Shown in pieces: positions 13,297 to 20,933 of a DNA stretch of 23,233 nucleotides. Source of the stretch: Treponema sp. UBA6988 (GTDB taxonomy: Bacteria; Spirochaetota; Spirochaetia; Treponematales; Treponemataceae). The stretch spans positions 1 to 23,233 of the forward strand of contig DJYC01000057.1 in the NCBI GenBank assembly GCA_002448445.1, given 5' to 3'. The notes below the pieces were generated by a model. That model did no database searches, was not told the origin of the DNA, and was given only the letters and a program-made list of their open reading frames with translations. The translations under genes were made by a program, and so were the position numbers. Positions within the stretch are counted from its first letter, which is position 1. Each line of letters starts with the position of its first letter.

Positions 13297-14871
13297 TTAG
13301 AAGGCCGCCAAAGTTTTTTCTATTCTTGCAATGGATTTTTCCACACCAAGAATCAAGATTGAACCCATGAGCGGCGGGCTTACGCGGCTACCTGTTACGG
13401 CCATGCGGATTGGCATCATAAAGTCGCCAAGCTTAATGCCAAGTTCCTCTGCACACTGCTTTGCAAGGGCTTCGCTTGCCTCGTGGTCAAGGGACGGAAG
13501 CTGCTTTACAAAATCCTTTGCCTTTTCAAGAACAGCCTTTGTTTTTTCCTCATCAAGCTTTTTGGGAATGATGTCTGTCTTTGGAGGAACTGCCGGTTCT
13601 GTAAAGAGGAAGTGAACCATTTCCGCAGCATCGGTAAGGAAGTGGAGTCTTTCCTTGATGAGCGGCATAAGCTTTAGAAGGGCTGCCTTTACGTCTGCAC
13701 TGGACATGCCCATGCTCTTGTCTACGCAAACAGGTTCTCCGTCTTCTCCCAATGCAACGCCAGAATATTCAGGGCCTACCTTTGGCTTTGGCTGGGGATT
13801 GTCCGGGTTTATCTCAAGGGCTGCATCCCCAGTTCCTGTAATGAAAGGAAGTGTCCACTTGTAAAGGTCTTCGTCGGAAAGAAGGCGTATGTACTGGCCG
13901 TTGTACCATTCAAGCTTTTTGTAGTCAAAAACGGCAGGTGCCTTGTTCAAGTGTTCAAGCTTAAAGTTCTTGGCAAGTTCTTCCAGTGTGTACATGTCCC
14001 TGCCGTCTTCATAAGAGCAGCCCAAAAGTGCCACGTAGTTTACGATTGCCATTGGCAGGTAGCCGCGGGCACGGAATTCGTTAAGGGATGTAGAGCCGTG
14101 CCTTTTGCTAAGCTTTTTACCGTCGGAACCGTTTACCATAGGAAGGTGGCAGAATTCCGGGTGTTTCCAGCCGAATGAGCGGTACATCTGCACGTGAAGC
14201 GGAGTGGAAGGAATCCATTCCTGGGCGCGCATTACGTGGCTTATGTGCATAAGGTGATCGTCCACAATGTTTGCCAAGTGGTAGGTTGGGAAGCCGTCGC
14301 TCTTTAAGAGGACTGGGTCCGGGGAAATGTCCTCGTTCTTCCATTCAATGTCGCCAAGCAAATGGTCGTGGAAAATGGTCTTTCCTTCCAGCGGAACCTT
14401 AAGGCGGATTACGTAGGGCTTTTTTGCGTCAAGGTTTGCCTTGATTTCTTCCGCGGTAAGGTGGCGGCAGTTGCGGTCGTATCCCGGTGGCAGCTTGTTT
14501 TCTGTCTGAATCTTTCTTATGCGCTCAAGACGCTCGCTGTCGCAGAAGCAGTAGTAGGCTTCTCCCTTTTCCACGAGTTCCTGTGCGTATTTTTTGTAAA
14601 GCTCAAAGCGTTCGCTCTGAACATAGGGGCCGTATTCCCCGCCTTTTTCTCCGCCCTCGTCCCAGTCAATGCCAAGCCATGCCATTGTGTCGTAAAGGTT
14701 CTGGACGTATTTTTCGTCATAGCGCGTGCGGTCTGTGTCTTCCAGGCGCAAAATGAACTTGCCGTTTTTTGAGCGGGCAAAAAGATAGTTGAACAGTGCG
14801 GTGCGTACTCCGCCGATATGCTGCATTCCCGTAGGAGACGGCGCGTAACGTACTCTGACTTCATCGGACAT
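13297..14871 (-). CDS. gltX: Glutamyl-tRNA synthetase
   Basis: This class I aminoacyl-tRNA synthetase charges tRNA-Glu with glutamate in the cytoplasm. The 524-residue product has family length. It starts MSDEVRVRYAPSPTGMQHIGG (HIGH motif at about 18-21), with RLEDTDRTRYDEKY near 53 and GSDGKKLSKRHGSTSLNEFR (KMSKS motif) near 250. It ends in a helical anticodon-binding domain. ATG 14871 is chosen over a longer frame (to 14970) because AGAGG lies nine bases upstream and the family pattern begins right there. The extended form would also translate the promoter at 14890-14917. It has its own promoter and terminator. The spacing of the HIGH-domain inserts is normal, and nothing in the sequence looks damaged. 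Confidence 0.97.
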   Translation of the reverse strand: MSDEVRVRYAPSPTGMQHIGGVRTALFNYLFARSKNGKFILRLEDTDRTRYDEKYVQNLYDTMAWLGIDWDEGGEKGGEYGPYVQSERFELYKKYAQELVEKGEAYYCFCDSERLERIRKIQTENKLPPGYDRNCRHLTAEEIKANLDAKKPYVIRLKVPLEGKTIFHDHLLGDIEWKNEDISPDPVLLKSDGFPTYHLANIVDDHLMHISHVMRAQEWIPSTPLHVQMYRSFGWKHPEFCHLPMVNGSDGKKLSKRHGSTSLNEFRARGYLPMAIVNYVALLGCSYEDGRDMYTLEELAKNFKLEHLNKAPAVFDYKKLEWYNGQYIRLLSDEDLYKWTLPFITGTGDAALEINPDNPQPKPKVGPEYSGVALGEDGEPVCVDKSMGMSSADVKAALLKLMPLIKERLHFLTDAAEMVHFLFTEPAVPPKTDIIPKKLDEEKTKAVLEKAKDFVKQLPSLDHEASEALAKQCAEELGIKLGDFMMPIRMAVTGSRVSPPLMGSILILGVEKSIARIEKTLAAF

Positions 14872-14889
14872 ATAATTTACCTCTGACTT

Positions 14890-14917
14890 ATTATAGTAGA
14901 AAAATTGCTTACTCCAA
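14890..14917 (-). promoter_or_regulatory. Promoter of gltX
   Basis: On the minus strand, TTGGAG (14912-14917) and TATAAT (14890-14895) are separated by 16 bp. This leaves a leader of about 12 bases. Confidence 0.65.
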
Positions 14918-15044
14918 CTATACCGATTTTGGCCCACTTGGGCAAGTAAGGCATTTGTAAAGAAAGTCACTTACAAAAGAGCAGCAGAAAAAGCTTGCAG
15001 ATTTTTTAGATTCTATTTTGTAAGCAGGCAGACACCCCACCAGC

Positions 15045-15185
15045 CTACGCCGCCATGGAGCCCCGACAGTACCGGCCGAAGGGCGGTATGAGCGCTAGCG
15101 AAGGGCGGAACGGCGGTGACGAAAAGAAACATCCGGTCGAATTAGCCAAGGCGCAAAATGGTAGAGCAATTAAGGCTACCGTCCA
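15045..15185 (+). repeat. F1 structured repeat, copy A
   Basis: Starts CTACGCCGCCATGGAGCCCC and ends ACCGTCCA. The core is a short hairpin, TACCG..CC-GAA-GG..CGGTA (15070-15088). It is followed by ATGAGCGCTAGCGAAGGGCG, then GGCGGTG, which can pair back to CGCCGCC at the start. The tail holds GGTCGAATTAGCCAAGG and ATGGTAGAGCA. Copies B (16056-16292, minus) and C (20934-21165) share both ends. It fills most of the gap between gltX and the next gene; the remainder (14918-15044) shows nothing else. Confidence 0.85.
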
Positions 15186-15241
15186 GAAAAAATTCCGTCC
15201 AAAAAAAGAAGAAGCTTAATTTACAACAATTAAAGCGCATT

Positions 15242-15961
15242 TTAGCCAAGAAGTTTTTTGGTCTTTTTATACCAGGCAAAGTTTTCCGTGCGCTTTAGGT
15301 ATTTGTAGAGGCGCAAATTTTCTTCCATTATATCAATGACTTTTTGGGTGGAAGAAGTGTCGCCACTTTTTGCAAAATGTTCTGCGCAGACGTAGCCCAC
15401 GCGGAAGTTGCTGGTGTTGGTAAATATGTCCATGAGCTTTTCCCAGTCGCCTGAAAGCTGCAGGTCAAGGAGAACAAGAGAGGCATTTTCCAACTTATGC
15501 TTCTTTTTGAATTCGTCCATGAGGGCTTTTGCCGTGTCCGTCTTTCCCCAAAGGAAAAGGGCGTTTATCTTTTTTACAAGAAGGTCAGCGTCGTCCGAAT
15601 AGGGTCCGGTCAGGCATGAGTCATAAAGTGCGATTGCCTCTTCAAAGCGTTCAAGGCTTACGTAGCAGTCGGCAAGTTTTGTGCGGTTTGCAATTGTGTC
15701 CTGCCTTTTTACGAGGGATTCCAGCTCGGAAAGCTTACGGCCGGGGTTAACGGCATCTGCAAGGTTTCGCCCCATTTTTCCCACAGCGTCGCTTGAGATA
15801 AGGTCCGGGATTATTTCCATGATGATGTATACGATTCCGCCAATATATGGAAGGAAAACGATTAGCCAGAGCCAGAGAAAGGGCTTGTGGTTTTTGATAA
15901 TGTGAACGATTAGCAGCAGCTGAAGGATGTAGGGCAAGGCACCGATTAGATAATACAGCAT
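15242..15961 (-). CDS. Membrane-anchored protein with PLDc_N-type N-terminus and helical repeats
   Basis: The 239-residue product starts with two membrane helices (about 3-22 and 28-50) carrying FLWLWLIVFLPYIGGIVYII, the pattern of the short PLDc_N domain found at the front of cardiolipin synthases and in stand-alone membrane proteins. No HKD catalytic motif follows, so it is not a phospholipase. Residues ~85-230 form helix pairs with TPR-like spacing (LADCYVSLERFEEAIALYDS, then repeats with LLVKKINALFLWGKTDTAKA). A scaffold or sensing role at the membrane is a guess. AGAGGAA lies six bases before the ATG; promoter at 15980-16008. Confidence 0.75.
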   Translation of the reverse strand: MLYYLIGALPYILQLLLIVHIIKNHKPFLWLWLIVFLPYIGGIVYIIMEIIPDLISSDAVGKMGRNLADAVNPGRKLSELESLVKRQDTIANRTKLADCYVSLERFEEAIALYDSCLTGPYSDDADLLVKKINALFLWGKTDTAKALMDEFKKKHKLENASLVLLDLQLSGDWEKLMDIFTNTSNFRVGYVCAEHFAKSGDTSSTQKVIDIMEENLRLYKYLKRTENFAWYKKTKKLLG

Positions 15962-15979
15962 GTTTTTTCCTCTGCGGAT

Positions 15980-16008
15980 ACTTTAGCGGAAAGGGGGCTT
16001 TTTAGCAA
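15980..16008 (-). promoter_or_regulatory. Promoter of the PLDc_N/TPR gene
   Basis: On the minus strand, TTGCTA (16003-16008) and TAAAGT (15980-15985) are separated by 17 bp. The spacer contains five C residues and ends CCGC before the -10, as at 4875-4903. Confidence 0.55.
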
Positions 16009-16055
16009 GGGTACTGAAATTATAAATTATGAATTGAATTTGTACACTACTTTTT

Positions 16056-16292
16056 TGGACGGTAACGTTGACCGCTCTACCAATTTGTTCCTTGGCTAAT
16101 CCGACAGAACATGCCTATGCGCCACCGCCGTTTCGCCCTTCGCCTATTCGGTTCCATTGCCTTGCTAAAAGCAGCGCCAGGGAGGGCGCGTCATTTTTTT
16201 GCTGTAGAGATACGGTAAGTTTTCGTAGAAAACTTACGGGAACAAAATACCACGGAGGGGATTTTGTTTCCCGGGGCTACATGGCGGCGTAA
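16056..16292 (-). repeat. F1 structured repeat, copy B, with module M as its core
   Basis: Read on the minus strand it starts CTTACGCCGCCATGTAGCCC and ends ACCGTCCA. The tail has GGATTAGCCAAGG and TTGGTAGAGCGG. Where copy A has a 19-base hairpin, this copy carries the whole module M (plus-strand coordinates 16174-16272). It occupies most of the gap 15962-16388. Confidence 0.85.
16174..16272 (+). repeat. Module M, copy 2 (nested in F1-B)
   Basis: In plus orientation: GCGCC/GGCGC with loop AGGGAG (16174-16189); a 10-bp perfect stem with triloop GTA (16215-16237); and a stem 16238-16251 with 16257-16272 (one bulge) around ACGGA. Compared with 11326-11421 the stems have different bases on both arms, while the AGGGAG and ACGGA loops are kept. 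Confidence 0.78.
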
Positions 16293-16348
16293 GTTTTTAT
16301 AAATTGCACGGCTTAGCGGACATTCCTTATAAAAACAATTAAAGCCTG

Positions 16349-16377
16349 TTGCAAAAGTTGGCAAAATCCGCTATAGT
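16349..16377 (+). promoter_or_regulatory. Promoter of tRNA-Leu
   Basis: TTGCAA (16349-16354) and TATAGT (16372-16377), 17 bp apart. The -10 ends 11 bases before the tRNA 5' end and is preceded by CCGC. Confidence 0.7.
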
Positions 16378-16388
16378 AAGCTAATCCA

Positions 16389-16474
16389 GCCGGGCTGGTG
16401 GAATTGGTAGACACAAGGGACTTAAAATCCCTCGGCTAGTAATAGCTGTGCCAGTTCAAGTCTGGTGCCCGGCA
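16389..16474 (+). tRNA. tRNA-Leu (anticodon UAA)
   Basis: An 86-base class II tRNA. The acceptor GCCGGGC (16389-16395) pairs with GCCCGGC (16467-16473), discriminator A at 16474. The D-arm has TGGTGGAATTGGTAGACAC. The anticodon arm GGGAC-TTAAAAT-CCC places TAA in the loop. A long variable arm (CTCGGCTAGTAATAGCTGTG) and T-loop TTCAAGT complete it. It is charged by leucyl-tRNA synthetase and reads UUA/UUG. CCA is not encoded (CTG follows), so it must be added after transcription. Confidence 0.95.
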
Positions 16475-16481
16475 CTGGTTC

Positions 16482-16516
16482 AAGGTTCTGTTGGTGTGTC
16501 CGGCAGAACCTTTTTT
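16482..16516 (+). terminator. Rho-independent terminator of tRNA-Leu
   Basis: AAGGTTCTG (16482-16490) pairs with CAGAACCTT (16504-16512), followed by T residues to 16516. It starts eight bases after the tRNA. Confidence 0.85.
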
Positions 16517-16552
16517 ATTTGTACGCGTCCGCATCTTTGGAGGAAGATATAC

Positions 16553-17221
16553 ATGAAAAAGGCTATGTGCAAAAGAACAAGAAGGGCATTTTTTACAGCC
16601 GTAATGATTGCGGCAACTTTACCGGCAAGCCTTCTTTTTGGTTGCAAGAAGCAGGCAAAGGAATCAAATCTGGAAAACGGAAAGCCGGGCGTGGTCCAAG
16701 AAAAAGAAGCGGAAGCAGTCTTGAACCCAACCGGAAGCGTTGACTTTGAGGGGCAATTCAAAAAAGGACTTTCCAACATTACCCCGGATGGGCTTGCCTA
16801 CTGCCTTGTCTATTCAGATGCAGGGGCAGGACACGCATACTACGACAGCTACTTTAGCCGCGACAAGGGCAAGACTTGGACAAAGGGTACTTTTTACGAC
16901 GAAATAAACGGTGACAACACTCACATTGCAATGCAAGACGGAAGCATAGTGCTTTTTTCAAACCATTCACCCAGGGGCGAAACATACCCCAGTGCATTCA
17001 GACTCTACCCCGAGGGCAAGGGCATCAAAAGCGAAGGGCTTGGCGATATTTTTGCGGGTGCAAAGCTTGGGGACGGAAGGGCTGTAGATTCGGGAATAGA
17101 CGTAAACTATGAAGTTACCTACGTGGGAAAGGAGCGCTTTCTTTTTCATTTTACGGACGCGCAGACTAAAGAAGACCTAGGAACAGTGGAGGTGTCTGTT
17201 CCTAAAGCCGGTTCTTTTTAG
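16553..17221 (+). CDS. Predicted lipoprotein, function unknown
   Basis: The 222-residue product has a basic start (MKKAMCKRTRRAFF), a hydrophobic segment and the lipobox LLFGC (Cys ~31), so it should be a lipoprotein. A low-complexity linker rich in K and E follows. The domain after it reads YDSYFSRDKGKTWTKGTFYD, a single Asp-box-like SxDxGxTW motif of sialidase/BNR beta-propeller repeats, then strand-rich sequence. One Asp box is too few for a propeller, so the resemblance is local. GGAGG lies nine bases before the ATG. The gene lies 79 bases after the tRNA and beyond its terminator. No promoter is obvious in the short gap. Confidence 0.75.
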   Translation: MKKAMCKRTRRAFFTAVMIAATLPASLLFGCKKQAKESNLENGKPGVVQEKEAEAVLNPTGSVDFEGQFKKGLSNITPDGLAYCLVYSDAGAGHAYYDSYFSRDKGKTWTKGTFYDEINGDNTHIAMQDGSIVLFSNHSPRGETYPSAFRLYPEGKGIKSEGLGDIFAGAKLGDGRAVDSGIDVNYEVTYVGKERFLFHFTDAQTKEDLGTVEVSVPKAGSF

Positions 17222-17335
17222 GGCAAAAAAGCCCTCCCAAAGCTGACTACTTCGGTGGGCTATTAGTAATAACTCCACGGAGACGGTCGCTAAATTGCAA
17301 GCGTTCCCTTTCTTTATCATAATGCAAATAAATAG

Positions 17336-17379
17336 ATTATCGGGTCTTTCGCAACGAAGTTTCCAGCGAGCCCGATAAT
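17336..17379. repeat. Hairpin with 9-bp perfect arms
   Basis: ATTATCGGG (17336-17344) pairs with CCCGATAAT (17371-17379) around a 26-base loop that itself has a short stem. It lies between the lipoprotein gene and the 3' relic of a restriction-modification gene. It lacks a T-run, so it is not a clear terminator. Confidence 0.55.
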
Positions 17380-17397
17380 GACATTGTTCTGGATTAA

Positions 17398-17490
17398 TCA
17401 GCGTTTCCTTAGCTTTTCGTAGAGCTTGAATAATTCTGCGACAATCTCTGATTCACTCATGCTTGGTTGCAACGCTGATATGGCTAACAT
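17398..17490 (-). pseudogene. 3' relic of a second MmeI-like restriction-modification gene
   Basis: On the minus strand this stretch reads MSESEIVAELFKLYEKLRKR and then stop. The last residues of the intact enzyme encoded at 17928-20885 read INESEIVAELFRLYEKLTK and stop. The nucleotide sequences differ at many third positions, so this is an older diverged homologue, not a fresh duplication. Ten further in-frame residues (from an ATG at 17490) show no match. It is either the end of a replaced allele or, less likely, a tiny gene. Confidence 0.75.
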
Positions 17491-17509
17491 TAAAAATATG
17501 TGATAGGAT

Positions 17510-17914
17510 TTATTCTATCCAGCCACGTTTTCTGCATTCTCGCTCGTTGCGATACTTTATTTTAGACACAAGAATGATTACTTCAATACCTTCGGCATTG
17601 TGAAAAGGAAGAAGTTCATTTTCATATATACATTCAAATTCATATTTTTCGCACCATGCTTCAAGTTCTTTCCTTGATTTTTCACCAAGCTTATAAGGTT
17701 CTAAGCGAATCACAAGGTGCCCGTCTTTGTTTTTCCAATGCGAGTAATGGTCAGCATGTGGAGGAATATTGCCATATTTTTCCCAAAACTTAATCCCAAC
17801 CGCAAGAATCGTGGCATTAGCTCCTAATTCTTGTTTTATACTGTATTTTTGCCTAAAAGCAGTTTCGCGTCTTTTTCTTTCCTCTGCATCATCAATTCCG
17901 TAAAAGATAATCAT
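17510..17914 (-). CDS. Uncharacterised protein linked to the restriction-modification gene
   Basis: A 134-residue soluble protein, not recognised. It starts MIIFYGIDDAEERKRRETAF, rich in charged helices, and continues with ILAVGIKFWEKYGNIPPHAD, HLVIRLEPYKLGEKSRKELE and a beta-rich IEVIILVSKIKYRNER. AGGGGGTG lies five bases before the ATG. The gene begins 13 bases after the stop of the large methyltransferase/nuclease gene, so the two are likely one operon. A role in controlling or assisting the restriction system is inferred only from position. It sits between the intact RM gene and the relic of a second one. Confidence 0.7.
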   Translation of the reverse strand: MIIFYGIDDAEERKRRETAFRQKYSIKQELGANATILAVGIKFWEKYGNIPPHADHYSHWKNKDGHLVIRLEPYKLGEKSRKELEAWCEKYEFECIYENELLPFHNAEGIEVIILVSKIKYRNERECRKRGWIE

Positions 17915-17927
17915 TGTTCACCCCCTG

Positions 17928-20885
17928 TTATTTTGTTAGTTTCTCATACAGTCTGAAAAGCTCGGCAACAATTTCTGATTCGTTTATGCCCGATTTGAAG
18001 CCGTAAGCCTGCATGACAGCTTTATCGTTTTCGCGATGAGCTTTGCGGAGTTCTGGTGGCATGAAAGTTTCATCGTACAAATCGGCAAGCGATGAATCGG
18101 GATATTGGGCACGCGCGTCTAAAATGGCTTGCGCGGTCTGTTCGATTTTGGCTTTCTGTTCGTCTGAGGGATTGCACCAAATGAAATTATTATATACAAG
18201 AGAAGCAGAATATCGATAACGACTTTCCAATTTTCCACTTACAACACGCATCCAAGCGTTATGTACGTTACTTGTCATAATTCCAAAATCATATAAAGAT
18301 GCATTTGGAATAAGCAAAGTTGCATCACTTGCAATCACATCCGAATTAATAAATCCAATTGGAATATAATAGCGTTTTTCAGATGATACACGGGGAATAA
18401 GCAGATAGTGGCCTTCTTTTGGCTGACGAATTTCACCAAAAAGATGAGGAACATCAGCAAGTTTTCGAGTTGCTTCTCGCGTACTTGATTCCCGAAGTTT
18501 TTTGACAGCACCAACTCTTTGTGCAACCAATGGCATTTTGCGTAATTCGGCAGGACTTGCATTCACAAGCCAAAGGCAATATCTCTTTTTGCAGTTAATG
18601 AATTCTTCTGAACCCAAAAATTGGCGAATATATTTCTGAGATGTTGGGTCATTTTTCACGAATTCATCATATTCGTCAGCTTCAATAAGCAAATTTCTAC
18701 CGTCATTTGCCATACTACCGAACACCATTTCTGTTACATTGCAGATTGGCTTTTTCCGGCTTTCAATAAAAACATTCGGCAAATCAAGCAGATAGCCATT
18801 TATATTCCGAACGGTTTGCTTGTTGCCGTTTTCATCAAAAATAAATTTGTCATGCTGAACTTGTTTCAGCATCTCTTTGCTTTGAGATTCAGAAAATCCG
18901 ACAATGACACAATGAACATGAGCCATCTCATCGCTTTCTGAGTACCATTTAAACGTACGGTAAGCAAAATCAATTTTGATTCCCATCACGAAAATTAATT
19001 TCCATAGAATAGAAACATGCTCTCCCTGGCAAATTGAATTTGTTGATACGAGAGCTGTTTTTGTATTTTTGCCCTTCATGTATTCGGAAGCTATTTTGTA
19101 CCAGCAGCAAACATAATCAAGGTTGCCAGCGCCTTTTACACCAGCAAATGTATCAGCAATGTCTTTCTTTTGGTCGCTTTCTTTCCGCATTATTCTTGCG
19201 CCAGAGAAAGGTGGATTTCCGATGATGTAATCATACACAATTGGCGCAGCTTTTTCTTTTGATGGCTTTTTCTTTTCCACTTTTCGCACCCGGGCATTCA
19301 GTTCTTCCATGTGCTTTCCGTAAAGCGAATTCGGCTTTATTTCAAGTGAGCGGACTTCGCTTTCGCCATCAAAATCTGCTTCCTCATATAGGTTAAGTTT
19401 GTCAACAAAAAGGTATCCCGACTGTTTTTCTTCTGTAAGCGTAGCCCAATCCATGCGCAGTGCGTTGCCTTCAACAATATTTGCGCCTGTCTTTAATGGT
19501 AAAAAGTCAATTGTCTGGCTGATTATCGCTTCTGTTTCGGTGGCCATCTGGCTTTCTGCAATCCAGAGTGCAGTCTTTGCAACTGTAACCGCAAAGTCAT
19601 TGATTTCGATTCCGTAAAACTGATTTATATGAACCTTTATGAACTCGTCAAATCCGAGAACTGTTTCGCCTTTGTTCAAAATTGAAATAACCTTGTTTTC
19701 AAGACGGCGGAGCGAAATATAAGTCTCGGTAAGGAAGTTGCCAGAACCGCAAGCAGGGTCTAGAAATTTGAGCGAGCCGAGCTTTGCCTGAAAATCGTGC
19801 AGCTTTTCGGTCTTTTGCTTTGCAATTTTGGTTGCGCAGATTGAGTCAAATTCAGCGTTCAGGTCGTCCATGAAAAGCGGGTCAATTACTTTATGAATGT
19901 TCTGGATGCTCGTGTAGTGCATTCCGCCCTTACGCCGTGTTTCCGGGTTCAACGTGCTTTCAAAGACCGCGCCAAAAATCGTAGGGCTTATGTCGCTCCA
20001 GTTAAATGGCGCACAATGGTTCACGATTACATCAACAATTTCCTGTGTAAAGTTCGGGATTTCAATTTGTTCATCGCGGAAGAGACCGCCGTTCACATAA
20101 GGGAAAGGATTCAATTTAAGATCGTATTTGTCGCGTTCTTTTGTATCTAAAGCTTTGAACAGCTTGATAATTCCGTCGCGCAAATTTTCAATCGCAAATG
20201 ATTTTATGTAATCTTCAAAAGCAGTTTTGCTGTCAAAAAGCCCTGCATCTTCAGCATAAAGGCAGAAAACAATTCTGACACAAAGAATATTCAATGAACG
20301 TAGGCTTTTCTCATCTGGGTCGATGTATTCTTTAATGAGCGCGTCATACAATTTGCCGACAAGCTCACCGGCTTTTAAGCTCAGCTCTTCTTCTCGGCGT
20401 ATGTTCTCGTTTTTCTGGTCAACAAGGAACTGCAAGCGGTAGAACTCTTTGGGCAAATCTTTCAAGAAAATCTGTTCCGGCTCACCTTGCGGATTTTCCA
20501 AATCGTAAACAAGGAATTCACCAAAGTTGCAAACGACAATCCAGCGGGGCCGAATGGAATTTGGAAGCTCATCGGCATAACGCTTTGCCTGCTCAAAAGG
20601 CGTTAAAACAGCTCCATCACTCTGTTCATAAGCCTTGTGAATGTCAATTTTTCTTCCTTTCTGTTCGATTAAAACTTTTGTGTCGGCAATGTATGCGTCG
20701 ATGTAGCTTGTATGCGAAAGCTGCACCCGCTTTTCAAATTCAATGTATTTTGCCGGATTTGAGACTCCAAGCACATTCTGTAACAAATCAATCCAAAATC
20801 TCTGCGATTCCTGCTTTTCGTCGCCCTTGTCTTTCCAAAATTCCGCGAATTCTTTTGCTGCTTTCTGATGTTCAGTCTGTGTCAT
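17928..20885 (-). CDS. MmeI-like type IIG restriction-modification enzyme (nuclease and adenine methyltransferase in one chain)
   Basis: A 985-residue single-chain enzyme. The N-terminal nuclease shows YIDAYIADTKVLIEQKG, giving D63, E74 and K76 of the PD-(D/E)XK pattern. The methyltransferase has motif I DPACGSGNF (D376), where SAM binds, and motif IV IGNPPF (N557), the amino-methyltransferase signature. A target-recognition region (~730-880) and helical C-terminus follow. This matches the MmeI family, which cuts at a distance from an asymmetric site and methylates one strand. The start ATG 20885 is chosen over an in-frame ATG at 20933, because a -10 box lies seven bases before it. There is no separate specificity gene. 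All key residues seem intact. Confidence 0.88.
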   Translation of the reverse strand: MTQTEHQKAAKEFAEFWKDKGDEKQESQRFWIDLLQNVLGVSNPAKYIEFEKRVQLSHTSYIDAYIADTKVLIEQKGRKIDIHKAYEQSDGAVLTPFEQAKRYADELPNSIRPRWIVVCNFGEFLVYDLENPQGEPEQIFLKDLPKEFYRLQFLVDQKNENIRREEELSLKAGELVGKLYDALIKEYIDPDEKSLRSLNILCVRIVFCLYAEDAGLFDSKTAFEDYIKSFAIENLRDGIIKLFKALDTKERDKYDLKLNPFPYVNGGLFRDEQIEIPNFTQEIVDVIVNHCAPFNWSDISPTIFGAVFESTLNPETRRKGGMHYTSIQNIHKVIDPLFMDDLNAEFDSICATKIAKQKTEKLHDFQAKLGSLKFLDPACGSGNFLTETYISLRRLENKVISILNKGETVLGFDEFIKVHINQFYGIEINDFAVTVAKTALWIAESQMATETEAIISQTIDFLPLKTGANIVEGNALRMDWATLTEEKQSGYLFVDKLNLYEEADFDGESEVRSLEIKPNSLYGKHMEELNARVRKVEKKKPSKEKAAPIVYDYIIGNPPFSGARIMRKESDQKKDIADTFAGVKGAGNLDYVCCWYKIASEYMKGKNTKTALVSTNSICQGEHVSILWKLIFVMGIKIDFAYRTFKWYSESDEMAHVHCVIVGFSESQSKEMLKQVQHDKFIFDENGNKQTVRNINGYLLDLPNVFIESRKKPICNVTEMVFGSMANDGRNLLIEADEYDEFVKNDPTSQKYIRQFLGSEEFINCKKRYCLWLVNASPAELRKMPLVAQRVGAVKKLRESSTREATRKLADVPHLFGEIRQPKEGHYLLIPRVSSEKRYYIPIGFINSDVIASDATLLIPNASLYDFGIMTSNVHNAWMRVVSGKLESRYRYSASLVYNNFIWCNPSDEQKAKIEQTAQAILDARAQYPDSSLADLYDETFMPPELRKAHRENDKAVMQAYGFKSGINESEIVAELFRLYEKLTK

Positions 20886-20891
20886 GGTGTT

Positions 20892-20920
20892 ATTATAGTA
20901 AATTTTTCTGGAATTTTCCA
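20892..20920 (-). promoter_or_regulatory. Promoter of the restriction-modification gene; likely leaderless transcript
   Basis: On the minus strand TGGAAA (20915-20920) and TATAAT (20892-20897) are 17 bp apart. Only six bases separate the -10 from the ATG, so transcription should begin at or next to the start codon. No Shine-Dalgarno is present. Confidence 0.5.
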
Positions 20921-20933
20921 TATAAAAAAGCAA

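Noticed and set aside
14362..14772. A 136-codon plus-strand open frame
   Set aside because: It is antisense to gltX, with no motif or ribosome site.
15045..15185. Integron attC site or CRISPR array
   Set aside because: The F1 elements lack the RYYYAAC/GTTRRRY core sites and a gene-cassette layout. There are no regularly spaced identical repeats with unique spacers anywhere in the window.
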